From the NCBI GenBank assembly GCA_965233675.1, contig OZ247498.1, forward strand, positions 4,402,001-4,466,000: a DNA stretch of 64,000 nucleotides, read 5' to 3'. This DNA is from SZUA-309 sp965233675 (GTDB lineage: Bacteria; Pseudomonadota; Gammaproteobacteria; Pseudomonadales; Azotimanducaceae). The notes beneath the pieces were generated by a model, which searched no databases, was not told the DNA's origin, and was given only the letters and a program-made list of their open reading frames with translations. Positions 33,552 to 42,261 of this stretch are shown piece by piece. Every line of letters begins with the position of its first letter. The first letter of the stretch is position 1. Position numbers and translations under genes: made by a program.

Positions 33552-35180
33552 TCAGTGCCGACCGGCGGCGGCGTCGAGCACGAAGGCGGCGCCTTTTTCG
33601 GCGATCATCACCGTGGGCGCATTGGTATTCCCCGAGGTGATGCGCGGCATGACCGAGGCATCGATCACCCGCAGCCCTCGCACCCCCTGAACCCGGAGTC
33701 TGTCGTCCACCACTGCCATCGGATCGCTACCCATACGCCAGGTGCCCACCGGATGGAAAATGGTGGTGCCAAGGTCGCCGGCCGCTTTCATGAGCTGCTC
33801 TTCGCTCTGATACTCGATGCCGGGTTTGAACTCCTTCGGCTTGAACCGGGCCAGGGCCCCGGCTGCCATGATCCGCCGGGTGAACTTCAGCCCGTCGACG
33901 GCGATCTGCCGGTCGTAGTCCGTCGAGAGATAGTTCATGGTGATCGCCGGGTATTCGTCCGGATCTGCTGAATTGATCCGGATGTGACCCCGGCTGGTCG
34001 GGCGCAGGTTGCACACGGATGGCGTGATCGCGTCGAAGCTGTGCAGCGGTTCGCCGAACTTTTCCAGAGAGAGGGGCTGCACGTGCCACTCCATGTTGGC
34101 GCTCGGCTCGTCCGGAGAGGAGCGGGTGAACGCGCCGAGCTGGGACGGAGGCATGGTGAGCGGGCCGGTCCGGAACAGCGCGTACTCCATGCCCATCAGT
34201 GCTTTGCCGATGATGGTGCGTGCCCGCCGATTCAGCGTTTTTGTATGGCTCACCTCATAGATGGTCCGGACCTGCAGATGGTCGTGCAGATTTTCACCGA
34301 CGCCGGGCAGATCGTGGCGCACGTTGATGCCATGCTGATTGAGCAGCCCACCGGGACCGACGCCGGAAACCTGCAGAATCTGAGGCGAGCCGATGGCACC
34401 GGCGGCGAGGAGAACCTCCTTTCTGGCGTTGATGGTCCGGCGGCGGTGCCGGCCGAATCGGACCGTCACGCCGGTTGCCTGCAGTCCCTGCTCACCGTGC
34501 TCAAATTCCAGCTTCTGTACGTGTGCTTCCGTGTGCACGGTCAGATTCGGTCGGTCCTGGATCGGACGAAGATAGGCTTTGCTGCCGGACCAGCGTACGC
34601 CCTTCTTCTGATTCATCTGAAAGTAAGCGCAGCCGTTGTTGTCGCCCCGGTTGAATTCGTCAATCTTCGGGATGCCGCACTCTTCGGCCGCATCCCGCCA
34701 GGCATCGAGAATTTCCCAGTTCACGCGCCGGTCTTCGACCCTGAGTTCACCCCCACTGCCATGATAGGCATCGGCGCCATGCTGATAGTCTTCGGACGCC
34801 TTGAAGACGGGCAGCACCTCTTCCCAGCTCCAACCGCGGTTACCGAGCTGAGCCCAGTGATCGTAGTCGCTCTGCTGGCCGCGCATGTAGATCATGGCGT
34901 TTATGGATGAGCAGCCGCCGAGGACCTTGCCTCTGGCGTAGCCGATGCTCCGACCGTTCAGGCCGGGATCCGGCTCGATCTCATAGCACCAGTCCGTACG
35001 GGGATTGTTGATGGTGTAGAGATAGCCCACCGGGATGTCGATCCAGAAGTAGTTGTCCTTCTTCCCGGCTTCGAGCAGAAGCACCTGGTTGTTCGGATCC
35101 GCGCTCAATCGGTTGGCGAGCACGCAACCGGCGGTGCCGGCACCAATGATGATGTAGTCGTAGGCTTGCTGATCGGTCAT
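33552..35180 (-). CDS. GMC-family oxidoreductase (choline/alcohol dehydrogenase type)
   Basis: FAD-dependent oxidoreductase of 542 residues. The start MTDQQAYDYIIIGAGTAGCVLANRLS places the FAD-binding GxGxxG at residues 13-18, as in the family; an upstream GTG at 35237 would add an unneeded leader. GMC signatures are GGCSSINAMIYMRG, ARKEVLLAAGAIGSPQILQVSG and the C-terminal HPVGTWRMGSDPMAVVDDRLRVQGVRGLRVIDASVMP with catalytic His. Substrates range from alcohols to choline; LGG-type ordering suggests an alcohol/PEG dehydrogenase-like member. First gene of a two-gene operon. Confidence 0.92.
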   Translation of the reverse strand: MTDQQAYDYIIIGAGTAGCVLANRLSADPNNQVLLLEAGKKDNYFWIDIPVGYLYTINNPRTDWCYEIEPDPGLNGRSIGYARGKVLGGCSSINAMIYMRGQQSDYDHWAQLGNRGWSWEEVLPVFKASEDYQHGADAYHGSGGELRVEDRRVNWEILDAWRDAAEECGIPKIDEFNRGDNNGCAYFQMNQKKGVRWSGSKAYLRPIQDRPNLTVHTEAHVQKLEFEHGEQGLQATGVTVRFGRHRRRTINARKEVLLAAGAIGSPQILQVSGVGPGGLLNQHGINVRHDLPGVGENLHDHLQVRTIYEVSHTKTLNRRARTIIGKALMGMEYALFRTGPLTMPPSQLGAFTRSSPDEPSANMEWHVQPLSLEKFGEPLHSFDAITPSVCNLRPTSRGHIRINSADPDEYPAITMNYLSTDYDRQIAVDGLKFTRRIMAAGALARFKPKEFKPGIEYQSEEQLMKAAGDLGTTIFHPVGTWRMGSDPMAVVDDRLRVQGVRGLRVIDASVMPRITSGNTNAPTVMIAEKGAAFVLDAAAGRH

Positions 35181-35257
35181 AACCGGCACACGATACCACC
35201 AGCGGGCGGTTCCCAGGAGCAGAGCCGGCGGATTCACAGCGATCGAGGAGGGGAGAA

Positions 35258-35761
35258 ATGAGCAAGGTTGGGCAGCCCTCAGTGGATGGGCCGATCAGCG
35301 GCGGTTGTTTGTGCGGACGGGTCCGCTTCGAAGTGGCGCGCCTGACTGGACCGTTCGAACTCTGCCACTGTGCCCGCTGTCGCAAGGTGACGGGATCGGC
35401 GTTTGCGGCCACCGTTGGCGCCCTGGCGGAAGACTTCCGTTTCCTCAGTGGTGAGGACGCCATCAAGTCGATCACCTTGCCGGTGCGCGAGAGACCGCCC
35501 GGTTATCGGGTCACCTTCTGTTCTGATTGTGGCTCGGCGTTACCCGCGCCTCCGGCGTCGGGCTTCTTTGAAATTCCAGCCGGGCTGCTGGAGGGAGATC
35601 CGGGGCTGACGCCGGACAAACACATCTACGTGGAGCATAACGCGCCCTGGCACCCGATCACCGACGATCTGCCTCAGTACTCGGCGTCGGAAATCGCCGC
35701 GCACCGCGCCGGTGCACGGGATCAGGACGCGAATCCCATCTGCCCCAATCCTGCGCCCTGA
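35258..35761 (+). CDS. GFA/CENP-V-type zinc protein
   Basis: A 167-residue member of the glutathione-dependent formaldehyde-activating (GFA) superfamily. Zinc-binding cysteines lie in GGCLCGRVRFE, LCHCARCRKVTGSAFA and TFCSDCGSALPAP. The typical end DKHIYVEHNAPWHPITDDLPQY is present. Most members have no proven GFA activity. Divergent from the GMC gene; GAGGGG precedes the ATG. Confidence 0.9.
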   Translation: MSKVGQPSVDGPISGGCLCGRVRFEVARLTGPFELCHCARCRKVTGSAFAATVGALAEDFRFLSGEDAIKSITLPVRERPPGYRVTFCSDCGSALPAPPASGFFEIPAGLLEGDPGLTPDKHIYVEHNAPWHPITDDLPQYSASEIAAHRAGARDQDANPICPNPAP

Positions 35762-35964
35762 TCGGGCCGAACATCATCAGAAGGTAACCCGGAAAGTGCA
35801 GGATGCGCTTATCGGCTGGGCCGGTTGGCGCCGCACGGCTGGTCAGGCCCTGTTGGCCCGGCGTTTGCATTCCTGGCAGGTATGAGGAGCAAGCAAGCTC
35901 ATCAAACCTGACCGCGGGCCCAACCGTCCGCGGTGACAAACTCTACAACGCAAGGAGCGTACTC

Positions 35965-36774
35965 ATGTCCTCGACGCCTGAGGCACCGGTCAGTTTCCGG
36001 AGCAGGAAGGTTCCGACCCTCTATGAATCTGATGAATCCAAATATGCAGGGCCACACCCCTGGCAGGTTCGCGGCTGGGCAAAGGTGGTACGCCGGTTGA
36101 TGGAACGTCGGGCTTACAGCCGCTGGCTGGAAGCTGCCGTCACGGAGATCAACGTGACCGGCGCCGAACATCTGGCGGCTGTGGATGGTCCTTGCGTATT
36201 CATCGCGAATCACACCAGCCATCTGGATACCCTCCTGGTGCACGGCGTGATGCCACGCACGGTGCGACGGCGGTTGTTCTTCGGGGCTGCCCAGGATCGA
36301 TGGTTCGTCAAAGGTAAGAAAAAGCTCGAGCTGCAACCCTGGTACCAGTCCCTCGTGCTTGGCAACTTCCCCATTCTCCGTGGGGGCGGTGCCCGGGCCC
36401 TGACCTATGCGCACTGGCTGCTGCAAAACGGTCAGCACGTTTTTCTCTTCCCGGAAGGCACTCGTGCCACTGGTGCGGAACTCGGTGAATTCAAAAAAGG
36501 CGCCGCCTTGCTGGCCCTGCAGAATAATGTGCCGGTGGTGCCACTGTATCTTTCCGGCCTGCAGGCGATCCGACCGAAAGGCAGTCGGGAGATTCGTCCG
36601 GGCGCGGCCGGCGTGGAGGTTCTGGCGCCCATCCGGTTTTCCCCCGGCAGTAATGCGGCTGCGGCCACCGAACTGCTCCAGTCCCGGCTGAATGCCGTAC
36701 ACGGGCGGTATCTGGCACAGACGACTGAGACGGGCGCGAACCCGTTGGAGCACATGGTGCCGGATGCTGCCTGA
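35965..36774 (+). CDS. 1-acyl-glycerol-3-phosphate acyltransferase-like protein (PlsC family)
   Basis: A 269-residue lysophospholipid acyltransferase. The start MSSTPEAPV has AAGGAG 9 bases ahead. Acyltransferase motifs are NHTSHLDTLL (HX4D) near residues 92-101 and FPEGTRATGAELGEFKKGAALLA, with VPVVPLYLSGLQAI as motif IV. Substrate range is unknown. A 203-base space after the GFA gene holds no other gene. Confidence 0.88.
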   Translation: MSSTPEAPVSFRSRKVPTLYESDESKYAGPHPWQVRGWAKVVRRLMERRAYSRWLEAAVTEINVTGAEHLAAVDGPCVFIANHTSHLDTLLVHGVMPRTVRRRLFFGAAQDRWFVKGKKKLELQPWYQSLVLGNFPILRGGGARALTYAHWLLQNGQHVFLFPEGTRATGAELGEFKKGAALLALQNNVPVVPLYLSGLQAIRPKGSREIRPGAAGVEVLAPIRFSPGSNAAAATELLQSRLNAVHGRYLAQTTETGANPLEHMVPDAA

Positions 36775-36825
36775 TGGCAGCTGCAAGCCTGACGAAAACC
36801 CGGTAGACGCCTGCCCGGTAGATGC

Positions 36826-37437
36826 CTAGTAGACGCGCAGCCCGCCAAAACGGCTGCGCACCCGCCGATCGAGCAGCCAGTAACCGATCAGGCCGCCGAG
36901 CACGGCGCTGAGCAGCGCGGCCGCGATCAGCCAGATGATTGGTACGCGCGCACCGCCTTCGTTCAGTGCCGCTCTGAGCGTCGTCACTTCTTCCCGGAGC
37001 GCGGGCAGGTCGGTAATCCCGGCGTTGGCCTGGGCGAGGTCCGTGGTGAGACCGTCTGCCTCGGCTTTCGCTGCGGCCAGAGCGGCTTCGGTTTCGCCAA
37101 GCCGGGCGGCCGTATCGGCTGCTTCGGCTTCCACCCGGGCAAGTCGGGATCGGGCGGGTTCCACCGTCACGATATAGGCCGTCTTCACCCAGCCTTCGTC
37201 GCCGTCGTCCGTACGCACGCGGATAGACATGAGGGCCCGTTCGAGCACCGTGAGCCGCGCGCCGCTGAGCAGGGTTCGGGTCGCACGGCCGGAGGTTTCC
37301 TCTGTCGTATAGAGACCCAGCCGGAGTTCATCGGTCACATAAACCACATCACCCTCGGAGGCCGCCTGGGCATGAACCGTCCAGCACACCCCCAGCAGGC
37401 CCAGGACCATATGGCGCAGGCGCGTCCATTGCATCAT
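36826..37437 (-). CDS. SH3-domain protein of the TIGR04211/YgiM type
   Basis: A 203-residue protein with a signal peptide (MVLGLLGVCWTVHAQA), an SH3b domain (VVYVTDELRLGLYTTEE, LLSGARLTVLERALMS, EGWVKTAYIV), an Ala/Glu/Leu-rich coiled coil (about 95-160) and a C-terminal TM helix (IIWLIAAALLSAVLGGLIGYWLL) with a basic tail. This is the layout of YgiM-type proteins. Overlaps the upstream protease gene by ATGA. Confidence 0.85.
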   Translation of the reverse strand: MMQWTRLRHMVLGLLGVCWTVHAQAASEGDVVYVTDELRLGLYTTEETSGRATRTLLSGARLTVLERALMSIRVRTDDGDEGWVKTAYIVTVEPARSRLARVEAEAADTAARLGETEAALAAAKAEADGLTTDLAQANAGITDLPALREEVTTLRAALNEGGARVPIIWLIAAALLSAVLGGLIGYWLLDRRVRSRFGGLRVY

Positions 37438-38750
37438 TCGGTGGTCTCCTGATCAGCCTGGCCGCGGGGAGCGGGCAGGTCGGGGAGCGGTACAGTGACA
37501 TTCAGTGCTTTCACGCTGGCGATCAGATCATCCGCCGTGAGGCCCCGTGTCATCAGATTGGCGACCAGCGCATCGAGTGTGGTTCCGGCAGCCTCCAGGT
37601 TGAGCGCCAGATCGCGGATCATCAGAACGGCGTAGGCCGTATCTGCGCCGGTGGAAGGATCCGACAGGCTGGCCTGCTCGCGATCGGCCCAGGACTGGAG
37701 GTCAGCCAGGGCGCCATCGAAACGGCGCTGGCTGATACCGCCGGTGCGGCGCAGCAGCTCGAGAGCATAGTATTCGGCGATGCCTTCCACCAGCCAGTCA
37801 TCCCGTGGGCCGTCCAGATGGGCGGCGGCCACGTGCACCAGTTCGTGCAGAAGCGTGCTGGTTCCGTTGCCACTGATCAGTGGTCGGTGCGGGTGCAGAT
37901 AGAGTGAATCCGGCGCGGACAATCCACCTCGCCACATATCCACGCCGCTGCCGACGATCAGCAGACGCTCGGAAAAATCCGGAAACACTTCGATCAGTGC
38001 GGGCAGAGTCCAGCGCAGGAACGCCAGCGTATCCTGACGTCGAAAGCCTTCACCCACAGGCGCTGCTACCGCAACCCGACGGCCGGCGATTCTGTCCCGG
38101 CGCACGCCGATGTCGCCGGCCACCACCCAGCCGACCGGGCGTGGAAACAGACGGTCCCGGGAGACCCTGTGTGTTGCCTGGTTGGAAGGTCCGTAGGGGG
38201 TTTCGAAACCCCACCCGTCCGGGCCTGCGAAGGAGAGCGTCGCTTCGGCAACGGCCCCTGATAGGGCGCGTGTCCTGGCCGGCGGAAAGAGATCGTCCAA
38301 CCGGAAAACGGCCCACCGGTCAGTGATTCTGGCATCGTGAACACTGCCCCTGAGATGATCGATGGTGGCCTGGAAGCGCAGGCGGCCGCCGGCGGCAGGC
38401 ACGGACCACAGTACCCGCCCACCGTCCGAGTCGATGGCCCCGTCGCCCTGAAAGCCGGTGAACCGGCTGCCGGGTGCGTTGAAGTCCAGGCCACGGAGGA
38501 CGTGGGCAGTCTGGGAGACGTTGATCTCCACGTCGGCCATGCCGGAGCGCGGATCAAGCTGTGCGTGATAGCTGATCCCGTAGATCCGGTCATCTGTCGG
38601 AACGGCCTCGCCTTCGGCACAGGCGGCCATCGCCAGGGTACAGATGGCCAGACAGAGCCGCGCCAGCGTCGAATGCCGGGCAGCGGCCCGAATCGCCTGC
38701 TGCGGGGTCTGGATAAAGGATGTTTCCGGCACCGGGTCCCTCTGGTGCAT
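37434..38750 (-). CDS. lipoprotein metalloprotease, M1/M61-like gluzincin
   Basis: A 438-residue putative lipoprotein: a long n-region, then LCLAICTLAMAAC (lipobox near residue 44). The N-terminal half is beta-rich (YGISYHAQLDPRSGMADVEINVSQTAHVLRGL), like M61 proteins. The zinc site is HELVH, followed by DDWLVEGIAEYYALELL, which gives the third ligand Glu in the WLVEG-like context. Probably a membrane-bound peptidase. Translation is coupled with the SH3 protein gene. The upstream start choice is moderate. Confidence 0.78.
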   Translation of the reverse strand: MHQRDPVPETSFIQTPQQAIRAAARHSTLARLCLAICTLAMAACAEGEAVPTDDRIYGISYHAQLDPRSGMADVEINVSQTAHVLRGLDFNAPGSRFTGFQGDGAIDSDGGRVLWSVPAAGGRLRFQATIDHLRGSVHDARITDRWAVFRLDDLFPPARTRALSGAVAEATLSFAGPDGWGFETPYGPSNQATHRVSRDRLFPRPVGWVVAGDIGVRRDRIAGRRVAVAAPVGEGFRRQDTLAFLRWTLPALIEVFPDFSERLLIVGSGVDMWRGGLSAPDSLYLHPHRPLISGNGTSTLLHELVHVAAAHLDGPRDDWLVEGIAEYYALELLRRTGGISQRRFDGALADLQSWADREQASLSDPSTGADTAYAVLMIRDLALNLEAAGTTLDALVANLMTRGLTADDLIASVKALNVTVPLPDLPAPRGQADQETTE

Positions 38751-38761
38751 GGTGGAGAGGA

Positions 38762-38956
38762 TCAGCGGATCCGACCGCCGATACTGATGCTGGTGCCCAG
38801 GCCACCCCCGCCGTAGTAGCCGCCACCACTGTACGAGCTGAAACCCACGCTGCCGTAGATCTGCGGATCGTCACAGCCGGAGAGTCCCAGGCAGAGCATG
38901 CCGAGCACGAGAATTCTCATCGGTCGAAGTATCTGCTGTTTCATTCTGTTTAGCAT
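38762..38956 (-). CDS. small Gly/Tyr-rich lipoprotein
   Basis: A 64-residue lipoprotein with lipobox LCLGLSGC and a mature part of about 35 residues rich in Gly, Ser and Tyr (SSYSGGGYYGGGGLG). ATG 38956 has GAGG 8 bases ahead. In-frame GTG 38965 and ATG 38944 are alternatives. It precedes the metalloprotease by 11 bases and could be part of that operon. Function unknown. Confidence 0.65.
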   Translation of the reverse strand: MLNRMKQQILRPMRILVLGMLCLGLSGCDDPQIYGSVGFSSYSGGGYYGGGGLGTSISIGGRIR

Positions 38957-38966
38957 TTTGAGCACC

Positions 38967-39899
38967 TCAGTCTGCGTCTGCTTCGAAAGTCCAGGTCTGC
39001 AGGGCGATCCCCGCGCCGGATGGATCGGCGATCAGGGCCACCTGCCCGCCAAGTGGCCGGTCCTGTGCTTCCAGGTATACGGTGCCACCCAGCTCCTCGA
39101 CCCGGGCTGTGATGGCAGCCGGATCTTCCACCCGGATGTAGGTCACCCAGACCGGGCGCTTCTCCTCGAACGGGTGGGTCATCAGGCCAAGGGTGGGAAC
39201 GTCGCCCTGGTTGAGCATCCGGTAGGTCCGGTCCGCTTCCAGTGCCACGTCGTGTTCCGCGAGCCCGGTCATGCCCGTATAGAAGGCGGTGGCCGACGCC
39301 AGGTCGCTGGTCCAGAGTTCGTCCCAGAGAAAGTCACCGTAGCCGGGTTGATGGCGCTCCGGGTCCCCCTCGGCGGTTTGAACCAGCGCCAGCAGCGCAC
39401 CCTGAGGGTCCACGACGATGGCCATACGACCCCGCTCGGCCACGTCCGTCGGCGGGGTCAGGATCTGGCCGCCTTCCGCGGCGAAGGTGGCGGCCGCCGA
39501 GTCCACGTCCGCCACAGACATCAGCACCACCCACTGGGAGATGTCATCCGCATCGTTCTGCAGCCGGGCCTCGTTGACCATGCCGCCGATCAGCCGGCCG
39601 TTGTGGCGAATCAGGCTGTAGGCATCTTCTCCGCCCAGGTCGAAGAGGTTGCCCACCCCTTCGAATTCCCAGCCGAACAGTTCCTCATAGAAATGCCGGG
39701 ATTCGGCAGGTTTGTCGGAGATGAGGTCGTGCCAGATTATCCGGCCGGTGTCGTGATTGCCGGTCGGCGCATCGGTGACTGCGGGGAGGCGGATGCCGGT
39801 GGCCGTGCACCCGAGCATGGCGAGCAACGTGAAAGCAGCTGCCGCACCCCAGCGGGCGGTCCTTTCTGTCAGGCACCTGCCTGACACTTGAGTTTTCAA
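38967..39899 (-). CDS. lipoprotein with two VOC (glyoxalase/bleomycin-resistance fold) domains
   Basis: A 310-residue protein with lipobox LLAMLGC near residue 31. Two VOC modules follow: first about 50-170 (IIWHDLISDKPAESRHFYEELFGWEF, GRMAIVVDPQGALLALVQ), second about 185-305 (FLWDELWTSDLASATAFYTGMTGL, VALIADPSGAGIALQTW). VOC proteins are normally cytosolic, so an envelope-anchored form is unusual. The start is a TTG at 39899; GTG 39887 is an alternative and no ATG is in frame. Its 5' end slightly faces the divergent 39930 gene. Confidence 0.75.
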   Translation of the reverse strand: MKTQVSGRCLTERTARWGAAAAFTLLAMLGCTATGIRLPAVTDAPTGNHDTGRIIWHDLISDKPAESRHFYEELFGWEFEGVGNLFDLGGEDAYSLIRHNGRLIGGMVNEARLQNDADDISQWVVLMSVADVDSAAATFAAEGGQILTPPTDVAERGRMAIVVDPQGALLALVQTAEGDPERHQPGYGDFLWDELWTSDLASATAFYTGMTGLAEHDVALEADRTYRMLNQGDVPTLGLMTHPFEEKRPVWVTYIRVEDPAAITARVEELGGTVYLEAQDRPLGGQVALIADPSGAGIALQTWTFEADAD

Positions 39900-39929
39900 T
39901 CCGATTCCCCGATCAACGATAATGGGCGG

Positions 39930-40817
39930 ATGCTAACCCAGATCCATGGTGCGATTCGAACCCTGCCGGTGCTCGCACTGCCTGTCTTTGTGCCCTGCAT
40001 AGTGCTCTGCATCTTTCTGCGCGCCCAGCCGGTTCTGGGTCAGGAAGCCGAAATAGACGTGCCCACCGTCAGCTACATCCATGCCGCCGTGCTGGGGACC
40101 GGCACCTACACCCTGCATGGTCGGCGGGTCAGCATGCTGAAGATGCCGTTTTCCTGGAAGCAGCGTCCGGCCACCCCGGAGTCGGTTGGCTGGCGATGGC
40201 TCTTTCCGACTGTCCTCGGTTACGACGATCTCTCCAGTGTGGATTCAGATTTCATCGCCGCGTTGCTGCCGGATCAGCTGATCACCCTGACCGTGATGCC
40301 CGGAGTTGAATTCATCTATCCGGTGAACGAGCACTGGTATATCAAGCCGTTTGTGGAACTCGGCGTTGGTCATGACTTCAACGACCATGAAACTGCCGCG
40401 CTGACCCAGCTTGGCGTGCGCAGTCTTTCGCCATTCGAGTTCGGTGAGAACTGGCAGTTGCGCCTCGGTGCGGCGGCCCGCTGGGCCGGTGAATATCAGC
40501 TCGATGCTCACGAGCGGAATGCCTTCGGTATCGTTGATCTGGGTGCCGACGTTCGCCGCAATCTCCCGTGGCGGCTGTTCGATCAGCGCCTGAATCTGGG
40601 CGCCTACTACATCTATCAGCGCTACATGCCCGAGTGGGCAGCGGGTGAAGCCGTGGACTGGGAAAGTGAAGCGAGGGAACTGCACGAGTTCGGCGTGAGT
40701 CTCGGTGTGCCGCACGGCCGGAAAATTCTCGGCATCAATGTGCGCCGGGTCCGTGTCGGATTCAAGAAAGGGGGAGACTTCCAGGGTTGGACTTTCGGCA
40801 CCGAGTTTCCCTTTTAG
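39930..40817 (+). CDS. putative outer-membrane barrel protein
   Basis: A 295-residue exported protein. ATG 39930 gives a long hydrophobic signal (LPVLALPVFVPCIVLCIFLRAQPVLG). The mature part alternates aromatic and polar residues with beta-strand character (YIKPFVELGVGHDF, WQLRLGAAARWAGEYQLD, FDQRLNLGAYYIYQRYM) and ends in GWTFGTEFPF, a C-terminal Phe typical of outer-membrane proteins. No family is named. Convergent with 40845. Confidence 0.65.
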   Translation: MLTQIHGAIRTLPVLALPVFVPCIVLCIFLRAQPVLGQEAEIDVPTVSYIHAAVLGTGTYTLHGRRVSMLKMPFSWKQRPATPESVGWRWLFPTVLGYDDLSSVDSDFIAALLPDQLITLTVMPGVEFIYPVNEHWYIKPFVELGVGHDFNDHETAALTQLGVRSLSPFEFGENWQLRLGAAARWAGEYQLDAHERNAFGIVDLGADVRRNLPWRLFDQRLNLGAYYIYQRYMPEWAAGEAVDWESEARELHEFGVSLGVPHGRKILGINVRRVRVGFKKGGDFQGWTFGTEFPF

Positions 40818-40844
40818 GCGCCGCGCGCCGGCTGGAACGGCCGC

Positions 40845-41396
40845 TCAGAGCTGGTAGTAGTCGGGCAGCTCGGCCGGTGAAATCCGTCGGGCGTTCAGAA
40901 ACGGGTTGTGGCCGAAGTAGATGTCTTCGCCGACCAGCTTGGCCCCTTCGCCCGCCGGCCACACCGTCAGCAGCTGGGTGCTGGTCAGGATGAGATCGTC
41001 GTCTGATACCGGTGCGCCCTCAATCTCATGCACCCCCATGGCGGAGACCATTGCACCCCGGTAAACCTGCCGTACCTGGCCTTCGGTGATCACACCGCCA
41101 TCGTCCACGAAGATGCGATCCGTCACCACCTGAAACTGATTCCCTTTCGAGGCGATCATGTTCTCGTAGAAGCCCCGTACCGCGGCCGCGCCTTCGAGGC
41201 TGAATGGCTCGTCCCGCCAGAAGTGGTAGATGGGCTCCGGGATCAGAGTTTCCATCAACGGTTCGAGATCTCCCTTGATCTCGAATTCCATGTGGTTGCG
41301 CACTTCGGTGAGCAACTGTCGATGCAGGGGGTTGTCGGTTCGGGCAGCCTGCGCTTCGAGTTCGAGCCAGCTGTGGTGGGGTTCGATGGCATTCAT
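40845..41396 (-). CDS. NTF2/SnoaL-like protein
   Basis: A 183-residue soluble protein with the NTF2-like cone: HMEFEIKGDLEPLMETLIPEPIYHFWRDE, AAVRGFYENMIASKGNQFQVVTDRIFVDDGGVITEGQVRQVY and a C-terminal half with LLTVWPAGEG. This fold serves polyketide cyclases, dehydratases and steroid isomerases. The ATG overlaps the SDR stop (ATGA), so it is coupled with the reductase. Substrate unknown. Confidence 0.78.
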   Translation of the reverse strand: MNAIEPHHSWLELEAQAARTDNPLHRQLLTEVRNHMEFEIKGDLEPLMETLIPEPIYHFWRDEPFSLEGAAAVRGFYENMIASKGNQFQVVTDRIFVDDGGVITEGQVRQVYRGAMVSAMGVHEIEGAPVSDDDLILTSTQLLTVWPAGEGAKLVGEDIYFGHNPFLNARRISPAELPDYYQL

Positions 41397-42214
41397 GACG
41401 ATCGGCGCTCGCGATCTGGATAACGAGGTGGCCGCTTGCCGTGCTCGTCGGTGATATCGAACGTCTCGGCCAGGTCCTCCACCCATTGTATGGAGCCGCT
41501 CCGTTCCTTGAGATCAGCCGCCGTCAACAGTGCCACGGCAGCCCGGCCGACAAACGTGGGCGTCTGCATGGTGGAGAGATCCATCTCCTGTACCGCCGCA
41601 GCATCCTGGATGAACTCCGTGGATACCGCCCCTGGATAGAGCACCACGGCGGCCACCCCTTTCGGCTCGAGTTCGATGGCCATGTCCGCGGTCAGCCTGT
41701 CCAGACCCGCCTTTCCGGCACCATAGGAGCTGGAGAAATGATAGCTCTGGCCACCGGGGGAAGAGACGTTGAGGATGGCGGCACCCGGCCCGGCGGCAAA
41801 CAGCAACGGCGCCGCATGCCAGCTTGCCACGTAGTGAGCGCGCAGACCGATCCCGACCTGATCGTCCCAGACCTGAATCGGGTGATCCCAGAATCCACCG
41901 CCCCAGGCCGGCGGATTCGGAATTTTGTAGACATTGTTCACCAGGTAGTCGATGTGGCCGGCTTCGTCGCCGACCTGCTTGAACAGGGCTTCGATCTGCG
42001 CATCGTCGCCATGATCGCACTGGATGGCGCGGCCCTCACCTCCCGCTTCGGTCACGAGTCGCGCGGTGGTATCGATGGTTCTTTCACCATCGCCCGTGGT
42101 GCGGCCTGTCACGTAGACCGTTGCGCCCTGCTCACCCAGCGCGAGGGCGATGCCTTTGCCGATGCCCCGGCTGGCGCCGGTCACTACTGCGATCTTTCCC
42201 GTTAATCGCCCCAT
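41393..42214 (-). CDS. short-chain dehydrogenase/reductase
   Basis: NAD(P)-dependent oxidoreductase of 273 residues. The start MGRLTGKIAVVTGASRGIGKGIALAL has AGGAGGGAG upstream. Cofactor motif TGASRGIG at residues 13-20; LVNNVYK replaces the usual NNAG; the catalytic set is visible as LNVSSPGG (Ser) and SYGAGKAG (Tyr-x3-Lys). The C-terminal EDLAETFDITDEHGKRP is unusual but plausible. It belongs to a three-gene set TonB receptor - SDR - NTF2-like protein. Confidence 0.9.
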   Translation of the reverse strand: MGRLTGKIAVVTGASRGIGKGIALALGEQGATVYVTGRTTGDGERTIDTTARLVTEAGGEGRAIQCDHGDDAQIEALFKQVGDEAGHIDYLVNNVYKIPNPPAWGGGFWDHPIQVWDDQVGIGLRAHYVASWHAAPLLFAAGPGAAILNVSSPGGQSYHFSSSYGAGKAGLDRLTADMAIELEPKGVAAVVLYPGAVSTEFIQDAAAVQEMDLSTMQTPTFVGRAAVALLTAADLKERSGSIQWVEDLAETFDITDEHGKRPPRYPDRERRSS

Positions 42215-42261
42215 CGCTCCCTCCTCTTCCCGACCAGAGAGTATATCGACTGTGGACTCGC

